Shown: piece by piece, positions 23,710 through 35,985 of the stretch
Position numbering within the stretch: position 1 is the first letter of the stretch
Layout: every line of letters starts with the position of its first letter
Assembly (NCBI GenBank): GCA_002914845.1
Contig: JXTC01000019.1
Coordinates: 1,209,215 to 1,273,214, forward strand
Direction: 5' to 3'
Length of the DNA: 64,000 nt
Source of the DNA: Trema orientale
Taxonomy: Eukaryota > Streptophyta > Magnoliopsida > Rosales > Cannabaceae
Notes under the pieces: generated by a model
Told to the model about the DNA's origin: nothing
The model's database searches: none
Seen by the model: the letters and a program-made list of their open reading frames with translations, nothing else
Made by a program: the position numbers and the translations under genes

Positions 23710-24681
23710 ATGGCTTATCTCTCAGTCACATCCACACCTCAATATCCGTACCCTTCTACCTTAAACATTGAAAACTTTGTTTCTCTCAAACTTACCCAGA
23801 ACAGCTATATGATGTGGAAAACTCAAATCAGTGGCCTGATCGAGAGTCAAGACATGGGAGGCTTTCTAGATGGAAGCTATGCAAAACCAGATGAACTTGT
23901 TGCTAAAAGCACTGCAGAAACCGATGGATCTGCAACAAAAGAGTTTATAACAAACTCTCAATATGTCTTTTGGAGGAGGTCAGATCGTCTCCTTCGTGGC
24001 TGGGTTGTTGGGACACTATCTGAGGAAGTCTTAGGACTTGCTATTGGCCTAGAAACGTCTGCTGAAGTGTGGAAGTCACTCACAGACCACTTCGCTCGAA
24101 GTTCAAGGGACCAAGAGTTCTACCTGATGCAGAAGATACTCCTACATAACAAAAAAAATTTCAAGTCAATAAATGACTATGTTAGAGAATTCAAACAAAT
24201 CTGTGATGAACTTGCTGTAATTGGACGACCTCTACAGGATCAAGAAAAGGTATTTGGTCTTCTAAAAGGCCTAGGTAATGATTATGAATCTTTTGTTACT
24301 TCCATGATGAAACCTCCTATACCTTGTTATAGTAGGTTCAGTTACTTCAAAGCCATGAAAACATGAAATCCCTCCATAATTTCACTGGTACTACTGATGA
24401 TCATGCTGCCTTCCTTGCTCTTAACAAGAATAGTCCAAGGCAATTCAAAAATAATAAGTAGGGTCAGAATTTCTTTAACTCGAAAGGAAGAGGCTTTCAA
24501 CATACCAATCAAAAGTCACCTGAATCGCCTCAAGGAGACAGGAAATTTCAAAAGGAACCGAACAATAATCAAGTCTCATGTCAAATATGTGGAAAACCTC
24601 GACACACAGCTCTCAATTGCTGGCATAGATTTAACCAAGGCTACCAGCCAGAGGATGCCAATCAAGCTCTTGCTGCACTGA
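23710..24681 (+). pseudogene. Copia 1 gag, frameshifted
   Basis: Reads MAYLSVTSTPQYPYP and LKLTQNSYMMWKTQISGLIE as a copia capsid. Near 24335 a one-base shift breaks the frame, which continues in the pol frame (SHENMKSLHNF). A stop near 24460 follows, and then a CCHC zinc knuckle (CQICGKPRHTALNC, 24579 onward). The element therefore cannot make intact Gag. Confidence 0.85.
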
Positions 24682-26237
24682 CCATCTCAGATTCTCAAAA
24701 TGAGGCATGGTTTCCAGATACAGGAGCAACTCAGCATATGACCCTTGATGGTGGTAAGCTAACTAACTCTATACCCTACCTTGGAAAAGATAAGATAATG
24801 GTTGGGAATGGACACAAGTTAGATATCACACATATAGGAAATAGTACACTTCGTACTGGAAATAAATCTTTTAAACTAGAAAATGTTCTTGTTGTTCCTG
24901 AAATTAAGAAGAATCTTTTATCTGTAAGCCAATTGACTTTAGATTTACCTTACTTATTTGAATTCAATGCAAACAAATTTGTTATAAAGAACAGGGAAAC
25001 AAGATCTGTAATAGCAACTGGAGTTAGAAATGGAGGTCTCTATTGTCTAGAACCAGAACAAAATATGACTTTCTTTTCAACCAGGTTTCGGGCAACAAGT
25101 GAAACTCTATGGCATCTACGACTGGGGCACCCAAATATAAATATTGTTCATTTTTTGAAAAGCAATAAGCTCATTTCTGTTAATGAGCACAATGGAAAAA
25201 ACTTTGTGTGTGAAAGTTGCCAATTAGGAAAATCATGTAGATTGCCTTTTCTTAATGTTACTGATTATTGCTCAGAACCTATCTCCAAGATCCATTGTGA
25301 TTTATGGGGTGCTGCACCTGTTATCTCTTTTCAAAAGTTTAAATACTATGTGATTTTTGTTGATGAATGCACACGTTTCACTTGGTTCTTTCCTTTGAAG
25401 AAAAAATCTGATTTTTTAAGTTGTTTTATTGCCTTTCATAAATTCTTAAGAAATCAGTTTGACAAAAATATAAAAATATTCCAAGTGGATGGTGGAGGTG
25501 AATTTGAGGACAAGAATTTTCATCATTACCTAGAAGATCATGGAATAAGATTTCAAAAATCTTGTCCAGGAACCTCTCAGCAAAATGGCATTGCTGAGAG
25601 AAAATATAAAAATATTACTGAACTTGGATTAACTATGCTGTTTCATGCTAGCATTCCTAAACGCTTTTGGGTTGAAGCTTTCTCTACTGCAACATGGTTA
25701 ATTAATAGGCTACCTTCAAAAGTACTAGGTATGGCAAGTCCTATAGAGAAGCTCAATGGTAAGAAACCTGATTATACCTCTCTAAGAGTTTTTGGATCAA
25801 GGTGCTTCCCATACCTAAGAAAAACAACACAAAATAAATTTGATCCAAAATCTCTTCCTCGTGTATTTTTGGGTTATAGTGAGTTTTATAAAGGTTATAG
25901 ATGCTATTATCCACCTACAGGAAAAGTTTATATTTCAAGAGACGTGGTCTTTGATGAAAAGAATTTACCATTCAGAAAACCTGGTTCTCTCTTTAGTCCT
26001 TGTGATAAAAATATAAATTTAACAAGTTTTCTTGAGTGGACTACAGGTTCAGAGAATACAGAGCCAGAAAACGGTACAATATCTCTATTATTTCCTCAAG
26101 ATAACTCAGGTGACTCACATGTTATACCTGTAACCCACAATGATGCGACTCAAAATGAAGAAGGGCAACCTACAATAGCTGCAAATACTCAAAGTCAGCA
26201 TACCGTGCCTGAAGTGCTGGAATTGCCTAACACTTAG
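24682..26237 (+). pseudogene. Copia 1 protease and integrase
   Basis: An uninterrupted frame carries the aspartic protease motif DTGA (near 24718), the integrase zinc-binding region (LWHLRLGHPN then CESCQLGKSC), and the integrase core with HCDLWG, FQVDGGGEF and QQNGIAERK supplying the D, D and E residues. It ends at a stop created by the nested insertion at about 26233. Confidence 0.9.
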
Positions 26238-27606
26238 GGCAAAAACATACATGCATGCAAACTATGGAAAATCACATGATCACATCATGAACGCAGCGGA
26301 AAATATAGCGGATTTAGGTTTTAAAATTTTACATGAAAATAATTTTCATAACCATATTACATGCACATATCATATACAGGATCATGTATAACATAAATCA
26401 AATCTAGATGCATAAACCCTAGAGATGGGATTAGGGTTTACCTCTTGTAGCGTGCTCCTTCTTGATCTCCCTGTTGATGGTGATCAAACCTCGAACCCTA
26501 GATCTTCTTGCCTATCCTCTCGCTCTTGGTTGAAGAGGTGAGTGGGCACCAAGTCGAAACCTTCGTCGGAGAACGATCAAGAACACCTTCTTGATCTTAT
26601 GGAACACCGGGATGTGAGATGAGACCTTGAGATTGCAAGAAACTTTTTCTCTCCTCTTTTCTCAGCCTTTGGCCGAATTCCCTCTCTCTCTTTCCCTCAG
26701 TTTTTTCGTGTAACACTATTGTGTTTCCTGTGCAGTTTTTTCTCTCATGCATTTTATGTATATAAGTCCAAAAACTGCTAACCCTAGTCCAACTAGGATT
26801 GGGCTTGTTCTCCAATTTGGGCTTTGGATGTATTTTTATAAATATGTCCAACCCATGAAACTTATTTATAAAAATACCAACTTTTGTGTAGAATCATTAT
26901 TTTACACAGTTTCATGAAACTAATTTCACGAATACCACCAACCAATTAATGAGCTTTATTGAGTTAGACAAGGGACCTAATAGATCCAAATAATCTAAGC
27001 TCCAATAATATGATAAATACATAATNNNNNNNNNNNNNNNNNNNNNNNNNNNNNNNNNNNNNNNNNNNNNNNNNNNNNNNNNNNNNNNNNNNNNNNNNNN
27101 NNNNNNNNNNNNNNNNNNNNNNNNNNNNNNNNNNNNNNNNNNNNNNNNNNNNNNNNNNNNNNNNNNNNNNNNNNNNNNNNNNNNNNNNNNNNNNNNNNNN
27201 NNNNNNNNNNNNNNNNNNNNNNNNNNNNNNNNNNNNNNNNNNNNNNNNNNNNNNNNNNNNNNNNNNNNNNNNNNNNNNNNNNNNNNNNNNNNNNNNNNNN
27301 NNNNNNNNNNNNNNNNNNNNNNNNNNNNNNNNNNNNNNNNNNNNNNNNNNNNNNNNNNNNNNNNNNNNNNNNNNNNNNNNNNNNNNNNNNNNNNNNNNNN
27401 NNNNNNNNNNNNNNNNNNNNNNNNNNNNNNNNNNNNNNNNNNNNNNNNNNNNNNNNNNNNNNNNNNNNNNNNNNNNNNNNNNNNNNNNNNNNNNNNNNAA
27501 TAAACTATACAACTAAGATAGTTTAATCTAGCAAATATCATAATTGTATATAAGAGAAAGTTGTTCATACTCAAAGGGTATAATTGAAAATATACTTTTT
27601 AGGACA
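26233..27606 (-). mobile_element. Nested LTR-like insertion in copia 1
   Basis: Foreign sequence splits the copia pol frame between ELPN and QHEVHPN. On the - strand it begins near ttgggatttttgtcct and ends near tgtttttgccctaag, which resemble plant LTR ends. It may be a solo LTR or short non-autonomous element. Exact ends and target duplication are not resolved, because the interior contains the N gap. Confidence 0.6.
27026..27498. other. Assembly gap of 473 N
   Basis: Unsequenced run inside the nested insertion. Any open frame across it is meaningless. Confidence 0.99.
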
Positions 27607-29460
27607 AAAATCCCAACATGAAGTACATCCAAACTCAAATACTCCATATGATAATGTTCAAGAAACCCAAGTAGAACCTACAGTACAACGTGATCAGCAA
27701 GAAAATCAACTTGGGCAACACGATGTCAGTAAAGTTCTCCCATCTCATTCTATGACCACTAGAGCAAGGGCATGTATACATAAACCTAATACCAGGTATA
27801 ATACAACAGAATTTGCTTTGCTATGTTATGACATTCCCACTGAGCCAAAGAGTATCAACGATGCTCTCAAACAACCAGGGTGGCTAACGGCAATGCAAGA
27901 GGAAATCACAGCATTACACTATAACCAAACATGGCAATTAGTCCCACGCACAAATGACATGAATGTCATTGGCTGTAAATGGGTCTATAAAGCTAAATTG
28001 AAAGCAGATGACACTCTTGAAAGGCTTAAAGTCAGATTAGTGGCCAAGGGATTCAACCAAGTTCCTGGTGTAGATTTTCTTGAAACTTTTTCTCCAATGG
28101 TTAAACCTGCCTCTATTAGAATTATTCTTTCTATTGCTTTATCTCGTAAGTGGGATATTAGGCAACTTGATGTAAAAAATGCATTTTTGCATGGAAAACT
28201 TGATAAACCCGTTTTTATGGAGCAACCCCCGGGTTTTCAAGACCAAAAGAGACCTTCTTATGTCTGCAAATTAGACAAGGCTTATATGGCTTAAAACAAG
28301 CTCCAAGAGCTTGGTTTGATAGGTTTAGTATATTTCTTCTTGCTTCTGGTTTTACTTGTAGCACTGCTAATCCATCTTTGTTTATTTTTCAGGGGAAACA
28401 AGGAACACTTCTATTATTAGTCTATGTTGACAATCTCATCCTCACAGGAAGCAACACTATACTTATAAATAAGTTTATTTACTCACTTGCAAAGGAATTT
28501 GCTATGAAAGATCTTGGTTATTTATATTATTTTCTAGGCATTGAAGTTGGTCAATTTTCTCATGGACTAATTCTAAATCAGAAAAAGTATGCCATTGATT
28601 TACTTTATAGAGCCAAGATGCAAACTAGCAAACCCTCATCCACTCCCATGGTACCACATACATACTCAAATGATACAACACATTTTCCTGATCCCACTTT
28701 TTATAGGAGCAGGTGGATTGCAATATCTCACCTTTACTAGACCTGATCTTGCATTTAGTGTGAACTTTGTATGTCAGCATATGCATCAACCAACTAATTA
28801 TCATTTCCAATTGGTTAAACGTATATTGAGGTATGTGCAAGGTACCCTTGATTATGGTATTCGTCTTCTATCTTATCCCATTACAACACTCACTGCTTTT
28901 GCAGACTCTGATTGGGGGGGATGTACCCTCACAAGGAGATCAAAAACTGGATTTTGTACATTCCTAAGCCCTAACTGCATCTTATGGTCAGCAAAGAAAC
29001 AACCCACAGTTGCCAAATCTAGTGCAGAAGCTGAATATAGAGCCTTAGCTTCAGCTACAGCAGAGCTCACATGGATCACTTATCTTCTTAGAGACATTGG
29101 GTTTCACCTCCCTGAAACACCAACACTATATAGTGACAACATATCGGCCTTACACTTGACTGTCAATCCCGTATTTCACGCTCGTACAAAACATATCGAA
29201 ATTGATTATCATTTTGTCCGAGAAAAAGTTGCACAAGGCTTGCTCATTACACAGTTCGTCAGTTCTAAAGATCAAATTGCTGATATTTTTACCAAGCCAC
29301 TGTCAACAATGACTTTTAAGGACCTTTGCAGCAAACTTGGCCTTTGGCTCATTCCTCGGCCAGGTTTGAGAGGGGATGTTAAAGAAAAGAATTCAAAAGA
29401 GAATTCAAAGGAAAGTCAACCAATGACAGCTAAAGATGAACGTGAACGCAAAGATCTCTC
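27599..29460 (+). pseudogene. Copia 1 reverse transcriptase and RNase H, broken
   Basis: The RT starts with VIGCKWVYKAKLK and RLVAKGFNQVPGVDF. A frameshift near 28277 separates the LDVKNAFLHG part from YGLKQAPRAWFDRF. The catalytic YVDD reads YVDN (28423-28434), so the second metal-binding Asp is lost. A second frameshift near 28715 leads to the RNase H part ([30 protein letters not shown] and DIFTKPL). Confidence 0.9.
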
Positions 29461-29657
29461 ACCCTCTTAAAACTCTCCTTGATTGTAGTTGATTCTATGC
29501 CTTTTGTAAGATAAATGGCCATATCTTTTGTCTTAAGAAATTCTACAAACAGCCGGTGTGCAACGGTTATATTTTTATGTATATATATGTGTAAACTTGT
29601 ACAGCTTAGACACGTAAGAAATTCCACTACAATTTCTCTCTTCTATTACCTTTCTTA
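29377..29657 (+). repeat. 3' LTR of copia 1
   Basis: Pairs with the 5' LTR at 23366-23646 at about 95 percent identity by eye. Confidence 0.9.
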
Positions 29658-29809
29658 TAATTTGTCCCATCTCCTTCGTTTGAATTAATTTGGTCATCTT
29701 CTTAGCCGATGGCTTTGACCCTTTTCAGATATTAGAAAACTAAAGCAGTTCCAGATACACATAGTTCTTCTTCCATAGTTTTTCATTTTTTTTAATACAA
29801 AATAAGGGT

Positions 29810-30060
29810 AAAATTTTCAAGTTGTACACGTGCCTATCTTAACCATGGTCAAAAAAACCCGCGTTGGTCTCTAATTTTTGTTAGCTAGGCTTCCACTTGT
29901 CAAGGTAAATTTCTTTGTTTTATGCTTAGTGCTCTGGTCCGGTCCACCACAACCACTCGTTCATATCTAATCATGAATTGTCCATGATATTTCAATCTTC
30001 ATCATCTTATTCTTATTATATAGAATTGAGAATTGACCTCCTATACTACCTCTATTAAAC
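29810..30060 (+). promoter_or_regulatory. Promoter region of peptide copy 2
   Basis: The block ttcaagttgtacacgtgcct is shared with the copy-3 promoter (near 39490). ccaccacaaccactcg and cttcatcatcttattctt recur in the others. The TATA position is occupied by tatatag at about 30018, a weaker form than TATAAATAG. Confidence 0.55.
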
Positions 30061-30402
30061 ATGCCTGAGATGAAACGTTTTGTCTGTTTTTCTCTTCTTG
30101 CTCTCTTACTACTATTTTTGTCTCAATCTCGTCTAACTTCAGCTCAAGACCAAGGTGTCTTGGGTACAAATCCGCATCATCATGTCACACAAATATCACC
30201 AAAAGCCAAAGATTTTCTTACTTGTTTCGAAGCTCCAAAGCTTCGGAATTACGTCAGAAGAAGAAGAGGTGGTGGTGGCCGCCGTAGAGGGGGAATCGCA
30301 ACCCGAGCTCGTGGCAGAACATCGTCGGCCATTGGAAAACGACAAGCTTTTCTTATGGTCTTCCTGTGCTTCACCCTTTTCCTTGGTGTCGTTTCGTTTT
30401 AA
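30061..30402 (+). CDS. Small secreted Arg/Gly-rich peptide precursor, family copy 2
   Basis: 113 residues, starting MPEMKRFVCFSLL. The signal peptide covers about 1-28. The mature part has HHHVTQISPKAKDF, then the basic core LRNYVRRRR, a GGGGRRRGG block and RARGRTSSAIGKRQAF, followed by the hydrophobic tail VFLCFTLFLGVVSF. The RTSSAIGKR motif before the tail is the best conserved part among copies 2, 3 and 4. The core has N in place of the I of RIYVR. I know no named family for it. The surroundings are a shared promoter and 3' flank. Probably a functional paralogue. Confidence 0.75.
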   Translation: MPEMKRFVCFSLLALLLLFLSQSRLTSAQDQGVLGTNPHHHVTQISPKAKDFLTCFEAPKLRNYVRRRRGGGGRRRGGIATRARGRTSSAIGKRQAFLMVFLCFTLFLGVVSF

Positions 30403-30718
30403 TTAGTTTGTAATAAATAATCCTGTTAAATGTTATGTATAGTTCATTTTTTTTAGTGCTACAAAGCTAGAGATCCAAGTCAGGAAGAAGTAAGTGTGTG
30501 AATCTGATTGTTTAATGTGTTTTCTTTTCATCATTATTATGAATATGATTTTTTATTTTTTTTTGGTAGTGTGTATGTACCTATACATTATCACTTAGAT
30601 TTGTTAAATTGAAAAAGACTCGATACAAACTATTAGTGGGTATGTACGTGATATTGTTACTTATTTTGCTCTCTTGGCAGATTGAATGAATTGTATGAAC
30701 ACATACATATATATATAT

Positions 30719-30933
30719 GGGCACCAATCTAGGTATTTTTTTTTTTACCTATACATAGGTATTATTTTGGTCAATGAAAATTTAGTATGCATATTTTTTT
30801 ATTATAAAAAGTAAGAGACAAATAGCATTAATGATGCACGTCTTTTCATGTATTTCATTATAGCCGTTGGATCACCATCTTAAAAAAAACCTACCCATAG
30901 GTTAAAAAAAAAATACCTATTGGATTGACAATC
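30719..30933 (-). mobile_element. MITE copy B, inserted in a (TA)n tract
   Basis: Reverse-oriented relative of the element at 13853-14103. The shared interior includes gatccaacggcta, acatgaaaagacg, ttactttttataataaaaaa and atatgcat. TATATA runs flank both ends. It lacks half of the internal palindrome seen in copy A. Confidence 0.7.
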
Positions 30934-30948
30934 TATATATATATATAT

Positions 30949-31160
30949 GCGGAAGACTTCTCAATGGTTACAATTTTTTTGTGACTATGAATGGATACTA
31001 AAAAGAGTAGTGATAGCATTAAATTTTTTTGATGGTGATAAATAGCATTAAATTTTTTTTGACCAACCACCAAACTAATCACCACCGTAGGATATAGATC
31101 TAACGGCTTAAACCATTGTAACCATCCATGGGTAAATATTCTTGTAACCATTTAAAAATA
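30949..31160. mobile_element. MITE with AATGGTTACAA-like ends
   Basis: Left tctcaatggttacaattttt and right cttgtaaccatttaaa are inverted partners, with a second inverted match (gaatggata against ccatgggta) inside. It is AT-rich and adjoins MITE copy B. Its right half is copied again from 33156. Confidence 0.5.
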
Positions 31161-33154
31161 TATATGCACACAAGTATATACTCATCAACCTTGCCTAGGG
31201 AAGAAAATACAAAGAAATGCAACAAAATTGTTTTCTTCAAACAAACAAATGGAGCTAATTTTAGGCTTTAGTGAGCAAATAGAGTCGGAAGAAGTCAAAC
31301 TATATAGCAGAGAGAATAAGCAGCAAATCTTTGGTTGAAAATAAGCTCAAAGCACCAAGTAATATACCGACCGGTTTTGCGCTTTCTGATTGGCAAATTC
31401 ATCACCGTAACTTTTGCTTTGTACAAGAATATAAACCCTTATGAGGCTGGATAAAAGATTTCAGGGAGTCAAATTATGGAAGAAGTTTTCAATAGGATTG
31501 ACTACTTTTGAGAGATTGATCAGCTAATATAATTTGTCATGAGTTACGGAGTTTTGGCTCCTTTCGAAATAAGTGAAAATTAATTCCTTTGTATTATAAC
31601 CTCGGTCCCTCTCTGTGTTGGCGCGACTCTTTCTTCCATTTACTTATTTGTGGGTTACTCTGTTTAGAGGAGCTCTTGTGAAGCGTTATATTTAACCCTT
31701 AGCAGATAAAAATAAACAAAAGTTGTTATTCGTCGTGGAAAATTGATTCCTTAATTATTCTTTGTAGGCATAGGTGTAGACCGTGATATCTACAATTACT
31801 CAAACGGGAAACTAGTCGTCATCACGAAATCTATATCCGGAATTCATTGGGATGTTTTAGGGGTACTTACAGAAAAGAGACTTGGATGCTTAAGTCAATA
31901 TTGGTGTGAATAAATCAATATGAGAAATCTATATTAAAAAGATATTTAATTTTCAATAGGATTCTTTATAATTATTTTATAAAATTAAGTAATTAAATAA
32001 AATCAAGATACTTACTTGATCTTGTTACTCAAATTATAAAACTAAAAAAAAAAAGATAACTATCTTATTTAAACAAAATATTGGCATATCTAAATAGAAA
32101 TTGATACAGAATCTCATTCAAACTAGTAACCTATGGGCTCTTCTAGAATAAGACCGACTCCAAATTCTATACAGACTCATATATTCCATTCAAAATTTCC
32201 AATCAGGAGATTATCTTCCTAACGAAACCTAATTTTCTAGACATATGGACAAATGAATTGAGAGGGACGAAATTCAATCCCAACAATCAGCCCTCCACTC
32301 CTCAGTTGAGTACCACCCGAACTATAGAAGTAATTAAACCAATATTTTCATCGCTACCTTGCCACACCTGTCAAAAAATCTTGTATATGCCTCTTAGTGC
32401 CAAACAAATTCTATACGGATTGCATACTTTCAAAGAAAGTCTGTCCAACGTCAAGAAAGTCTTACTCAATTTATTTAGGTTTTTAAATCATGTCATGCAA
32501 ATTGAAATTTTTCTCGGAATTTTTTATAGGAACAAAATTTCAAACAGAACTATTTCTCTTCAAATATACGAACTCCATTAACTCCTCAATATTTGAACAA
32601 AAGAAATCATTTAAAATATCACCGAAAGACCTTATGGAACCAACTAGACTTCCAACTTGACCCACAGATAGTATGAATTCCACTCTAATATCAAACGAAA
32701 CTCGTTCCACTAATCTGTACAAGTTCAATCAATGAATATGGACAAGTTCATTATACGAATCTGGATAATTTAGTTACTAGAACATTTGGTTAAACTATTA
32801 AGACGTATGTCAGCCTCATATTACTCAAATCACCATACCTTGGATTGTCAATTAAGAGTCTTGAACTATTGGATTGGCAAAATCTCTTCCATTCATTTAT
32901 ATTTTGAAATCACCATCCATTAGAACTCACATTCCCTCTCTTTTCAATTTTTTTGAATTTCAAAACCACAAAACAATCTATCTACCCATTATAAATAGTC
33001 CACCATTTTCCAAACCAATTCTATCTTTCACTCTCTCTTACTTTTCTACTTCTCTCAAATCTCTTATTCTCCATTTCAACTTCACTATGCATTCAACACT
33101 CAAGTTAGAGTCTATATACTCTTATAATCTACTTTATTTATCCATGCCTTTCTA
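31062..33154 (+). repeat. Direct repeat, first copy
   Basis: The sequence from 31062 matches that from 33156 at an offset of 2094, with no difference that I could find by sampling up to about 33081. Beyond that it diverges from the second copy, and 33062-33154 instead equals the reverse complement of 36755-36847. It contains the 3' flank of peptide copy 2 and a partial palindrome arm. No gene is seen in it. Confidence 0.85.
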
Positions 33155-33155
33155 N
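33155..33155. other. Single N at the repeat junction
   Basis: One ambiguous base lies exactly between the two direct repeats, which is where an assembler would join contigs. Confidence 0.95.
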
Positions 33156-35249
33156 ACCAACCACCAAACTAATCACCACCGTAGGATATAGATCTAACGG
33201 CTTAAACCATTGTAACCATCCATGGGTAAATATTCTTGTAACCATTTAAAAATATATATGCACACAAGTATATACTCATCAACCTTGCCTAGGGAAGAAA
33301 ATACAAAGAAATGCAACAAAATTGTTTTCTTCAAACAAACAAATGGAGCTAATTTTAGGCTTTAGTGAGCAAATAGAGTCGGAAGAAGTCAAACTATATA
33401 GCAGAGAGAATAAGCAGCAAATCTTTGGTTGAAAATAAGCTCAAAGCACCAAGTAATATACCGACCGGTTTTGCGCTTTCTGATTGGCAAATTCATCACC
33501 GTAACTTTTGCTTTGTACAAGAATATAAACCCTTATGAGGCTGGATAAAAGATTTCAGGGAGTCAAATTATGGAAGAAGTTTTCAATAGGATTGACTACT
33601 TTTGAGAGATTGATCAGCTAATATAATTTGTCATGAGTTACGGAGTTTTGGCTCCTTTCGAAATAAGTGAAAATTAATTCCTTTGTATTATAACCTCGGT
33701 CCCTCTCTGTGTTGGCGCGACTCTTTCTTCCATTTACTTATTTGTGGGTTACTCTGTTTAGAGGAGCTCTTGTGAAGCGTTATATTTAACCCTTAGCAGA
33801 TAAAAATAAACAAAAGTTGTTATTCGTCGTGGAAAATTGATTCCTTAATTATTCTTTGTAGGCATAGGTGTAGACCGTGATATCTACAATTACTCAAACG
33901 GGAAACTAGTCGTCATCACGAAATCTATATCCGGAATTCATTGGGATGTTTTAGGGGTACTTACAGAAAAGAGACTTGGATGCTTAAGTCAATATTGGTG
34001 TGAATAAATCAATATGAGAAATCTATATTAAAAAGATATTTAATTTTCAATAGGATTCTTTATAATTATTTTATAAAATTAAGTAATTAAATAAAATCAA
34101 GATACTTACTTGATCTTGTTACTCAAATTATAAAACTAAAAAAAAAAAGATAACTATCTTATTTAAACAAAATATTGGCATATCTAAATAGAAATTGATA
34201 CAGAATCTCATTCAAACTAGTAACCTATGGGCTCTTCTAGAATAAGACCGACTCCAAATTCTATACAGACTCATATATTCCATTCAAAATTTCCAATCAG
34301 GAGATTATCTTCCTAACGAAACCTAATTTTCTAGACATATGGACAAATGAATTGAGAGGGACGAAATTCAATCCCAACAATCAGCCCTCCACTCCTCAGT
34401 TGAGTACCACCCGAACTATAGAAGTAATTAAACCAATATTTTCATCGCTACCTTGCCACACCTGTCAAAAAATCTTGTATATGCCTCTTAGTGCCAAACA
34501 AATTCTATACGGATTGCATACTTTCAAAGAAAGTCTGTCCAACGTCAAGAAAGTCTTACTCAATTTATTTAGGTTTTTAAATCATGTCATGCAAATTGAA
34601 ATTTTTCTCGGAATTTTTTATAGGAACAAAATTTCAAACAGAACTATTTCTCTTCAAATATACGAACTCCATTAACTCCTCAATATTTGAACAAAAGAAA
34701 TCATTTAAAATATCACCGAAAGACCTTATGGAACCAACTAGACTTCCAACTTGACCCACAGATAGTATGAATTCCACTCTAATATCAAACGAAACTCGTT
34801 CCACTAATCTGTACAAGTTCAATCAATGAATATGGACAAGTTCATTATACGAATCTGGATAATTTAGTTACTAGAACATTTGGTTAAACTATTAAGACGT
34901 ATGTCAGCCTCATATTACTCAAATCACCATACCTTGGATTGTCAATTAAGAGTCTTGAACTATTGGATTGGCAAAATCTCTTCCATTCATTTATATTTTG
35001 AAATCACCATCCATTAGAACTCACATTCCCTCTCTTTTCAATTTTTTTGAATTTCAAAACCACAAAACAATCTATCTACCCATTATAAATAGTCCACCAT
35101 TTTCCAAACCAATTCTATCTTTCACTCTCTCTTACTTTTCTACTTCTCTCAAATCTCTTATTCTCCATTTCAACTCAACACTCAAATAAGTGTCTATATA
35201 CTCTTATAATCTATTTTATTTATCCATGCCTTTCTATACACATGATTGT
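33156..35249 (+). repeat. Direct repeat, second copy
   Basis: Partner of 31062-33154. It runs on without a break into the gag-like gene at 35345. Near its end it lacks a 12-base segment present in the first copy, and has several substitutions there (ataagtg for gttagag). Confidence 0.8.
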
Positions 35250-35344
35250 ATCTTTTTTTTTTTTTTTGCAAAACTCTACCACCATTTGGACATCTTTACG
35301 AAAAACACACTTGTTGATCCAAATACTTATTATTGTAGACAAAA

Positions 35345-35985
35345 ATGAGATTAAGGAACACTACTCCTTCTAGTGATAGCAAATTACCTCTATTTAAGGA
35401 CAATTTGAGCTCCACAATCTCTTCAATTAAGACCATTAGAAAAGGCCAAACCAATTCCTCATTTCATTTCACCACAAATAGTCACAACGAAACTTGTTTA
35501 ATGGCGAATAATCCGAACGAAAATTCACATCGACCTGAGAGTACCGAAAAGTTTCTAGGTGGAGATAGATTATCTGATGTAAAAAATCCTCTGTCTAAAT
35601 TATCTTCTTCTGATTTAGAAGAGATTAGAAGACTCTATGACATCCAACCCTCAATAAAAATTAGATTGCCTCATTCGTACAAAAGGGTTAATTCAGTTGT
35701 AGAAGATTGGACATGCTTCTATGAAGATACTTTAGAACAAGGTCTTCATTTCCCGCTTCCACCGTTCATCCGGACCATTTGTCTTCACTTAAATATTTCG
35801 CATGCCTAATTTATGCTAAGCGTATGGAGGCTCCTTCTCTCCATAATTCTAGTTTGGGAATTCGAATCATTAACTGTTCTCCTCGAAGATTTCCTTGCAT
35901 GATACAAGATAAAAAAAATAATAATAATAATAAAGCGAGTTGGGTCAGTAGTCATTTGTCTATAGGAAACACCAGCAGCTTATAG
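35345..35985 (+). pseudogene. Gag-like ORF in the left palindrome arm, nonsense-mutated
   Basis: The frame runs from ATG 35345 for 154 codons to a TAA at 35807-35809. The other arm has CAA there, so this is a nonsense change. A TGA in place of the TGG of the other arm follows near 35900. The region WTCFYEDTLEQGLHFPL, PPFIRTICLHLNIS, then VWRLLLSIILVWEFE resembles the Transposase_28 / putative gypsy-type transposon domain (PF04195) of plant elements. The N-terminal 80 residues are Ser/Asn-rich and unrecognised. A TATA box (35084-35092) lies 250 bp upstream. Confidence 0.55.

Larger units (their letters stand above)
23366..29657 (+). mobile_element. Ty1/copia retrotransposon 1, full length but dead
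   Basis: Two 281-bp LTRs (23366-23646 and 29377-29657) bound the element, and taatt lies on each side (23361-23365 and 29658-29662) as a perfect 5-bp target duplication. A primer-binding site (ggtatccgagcc at about 23664) and a polypurine tract (gagagggga just before 29377) are in place. I count about 15 differences between the LTRs. The coding order gag, protease, integrase, RT, RNase H is that of copia. The gag sequence resembles the Ale/Retrofit lineage. Frameshifts, stops, a nested insertion and a changed RT active site show that it is inactive. Confidence 0.95.

Noticed and set aside
26410-26445. Telomere-like phrases aaaccctag and attagggttta
   Set aside because: Two isolated motifs inside an LTR-like insertion, not an array.
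26912-27574. Long - strand open frame across the N run
   Set aside because: It is open only because N cannot encode a stop.
32258-32581. 107-codon frame, repeated at 34352-34675
   Set aside because: The two are the same sequence in the direct repeat, lie upstream of the element's TATA box, and are not conserved as a frame in the opposite palindrome arm.
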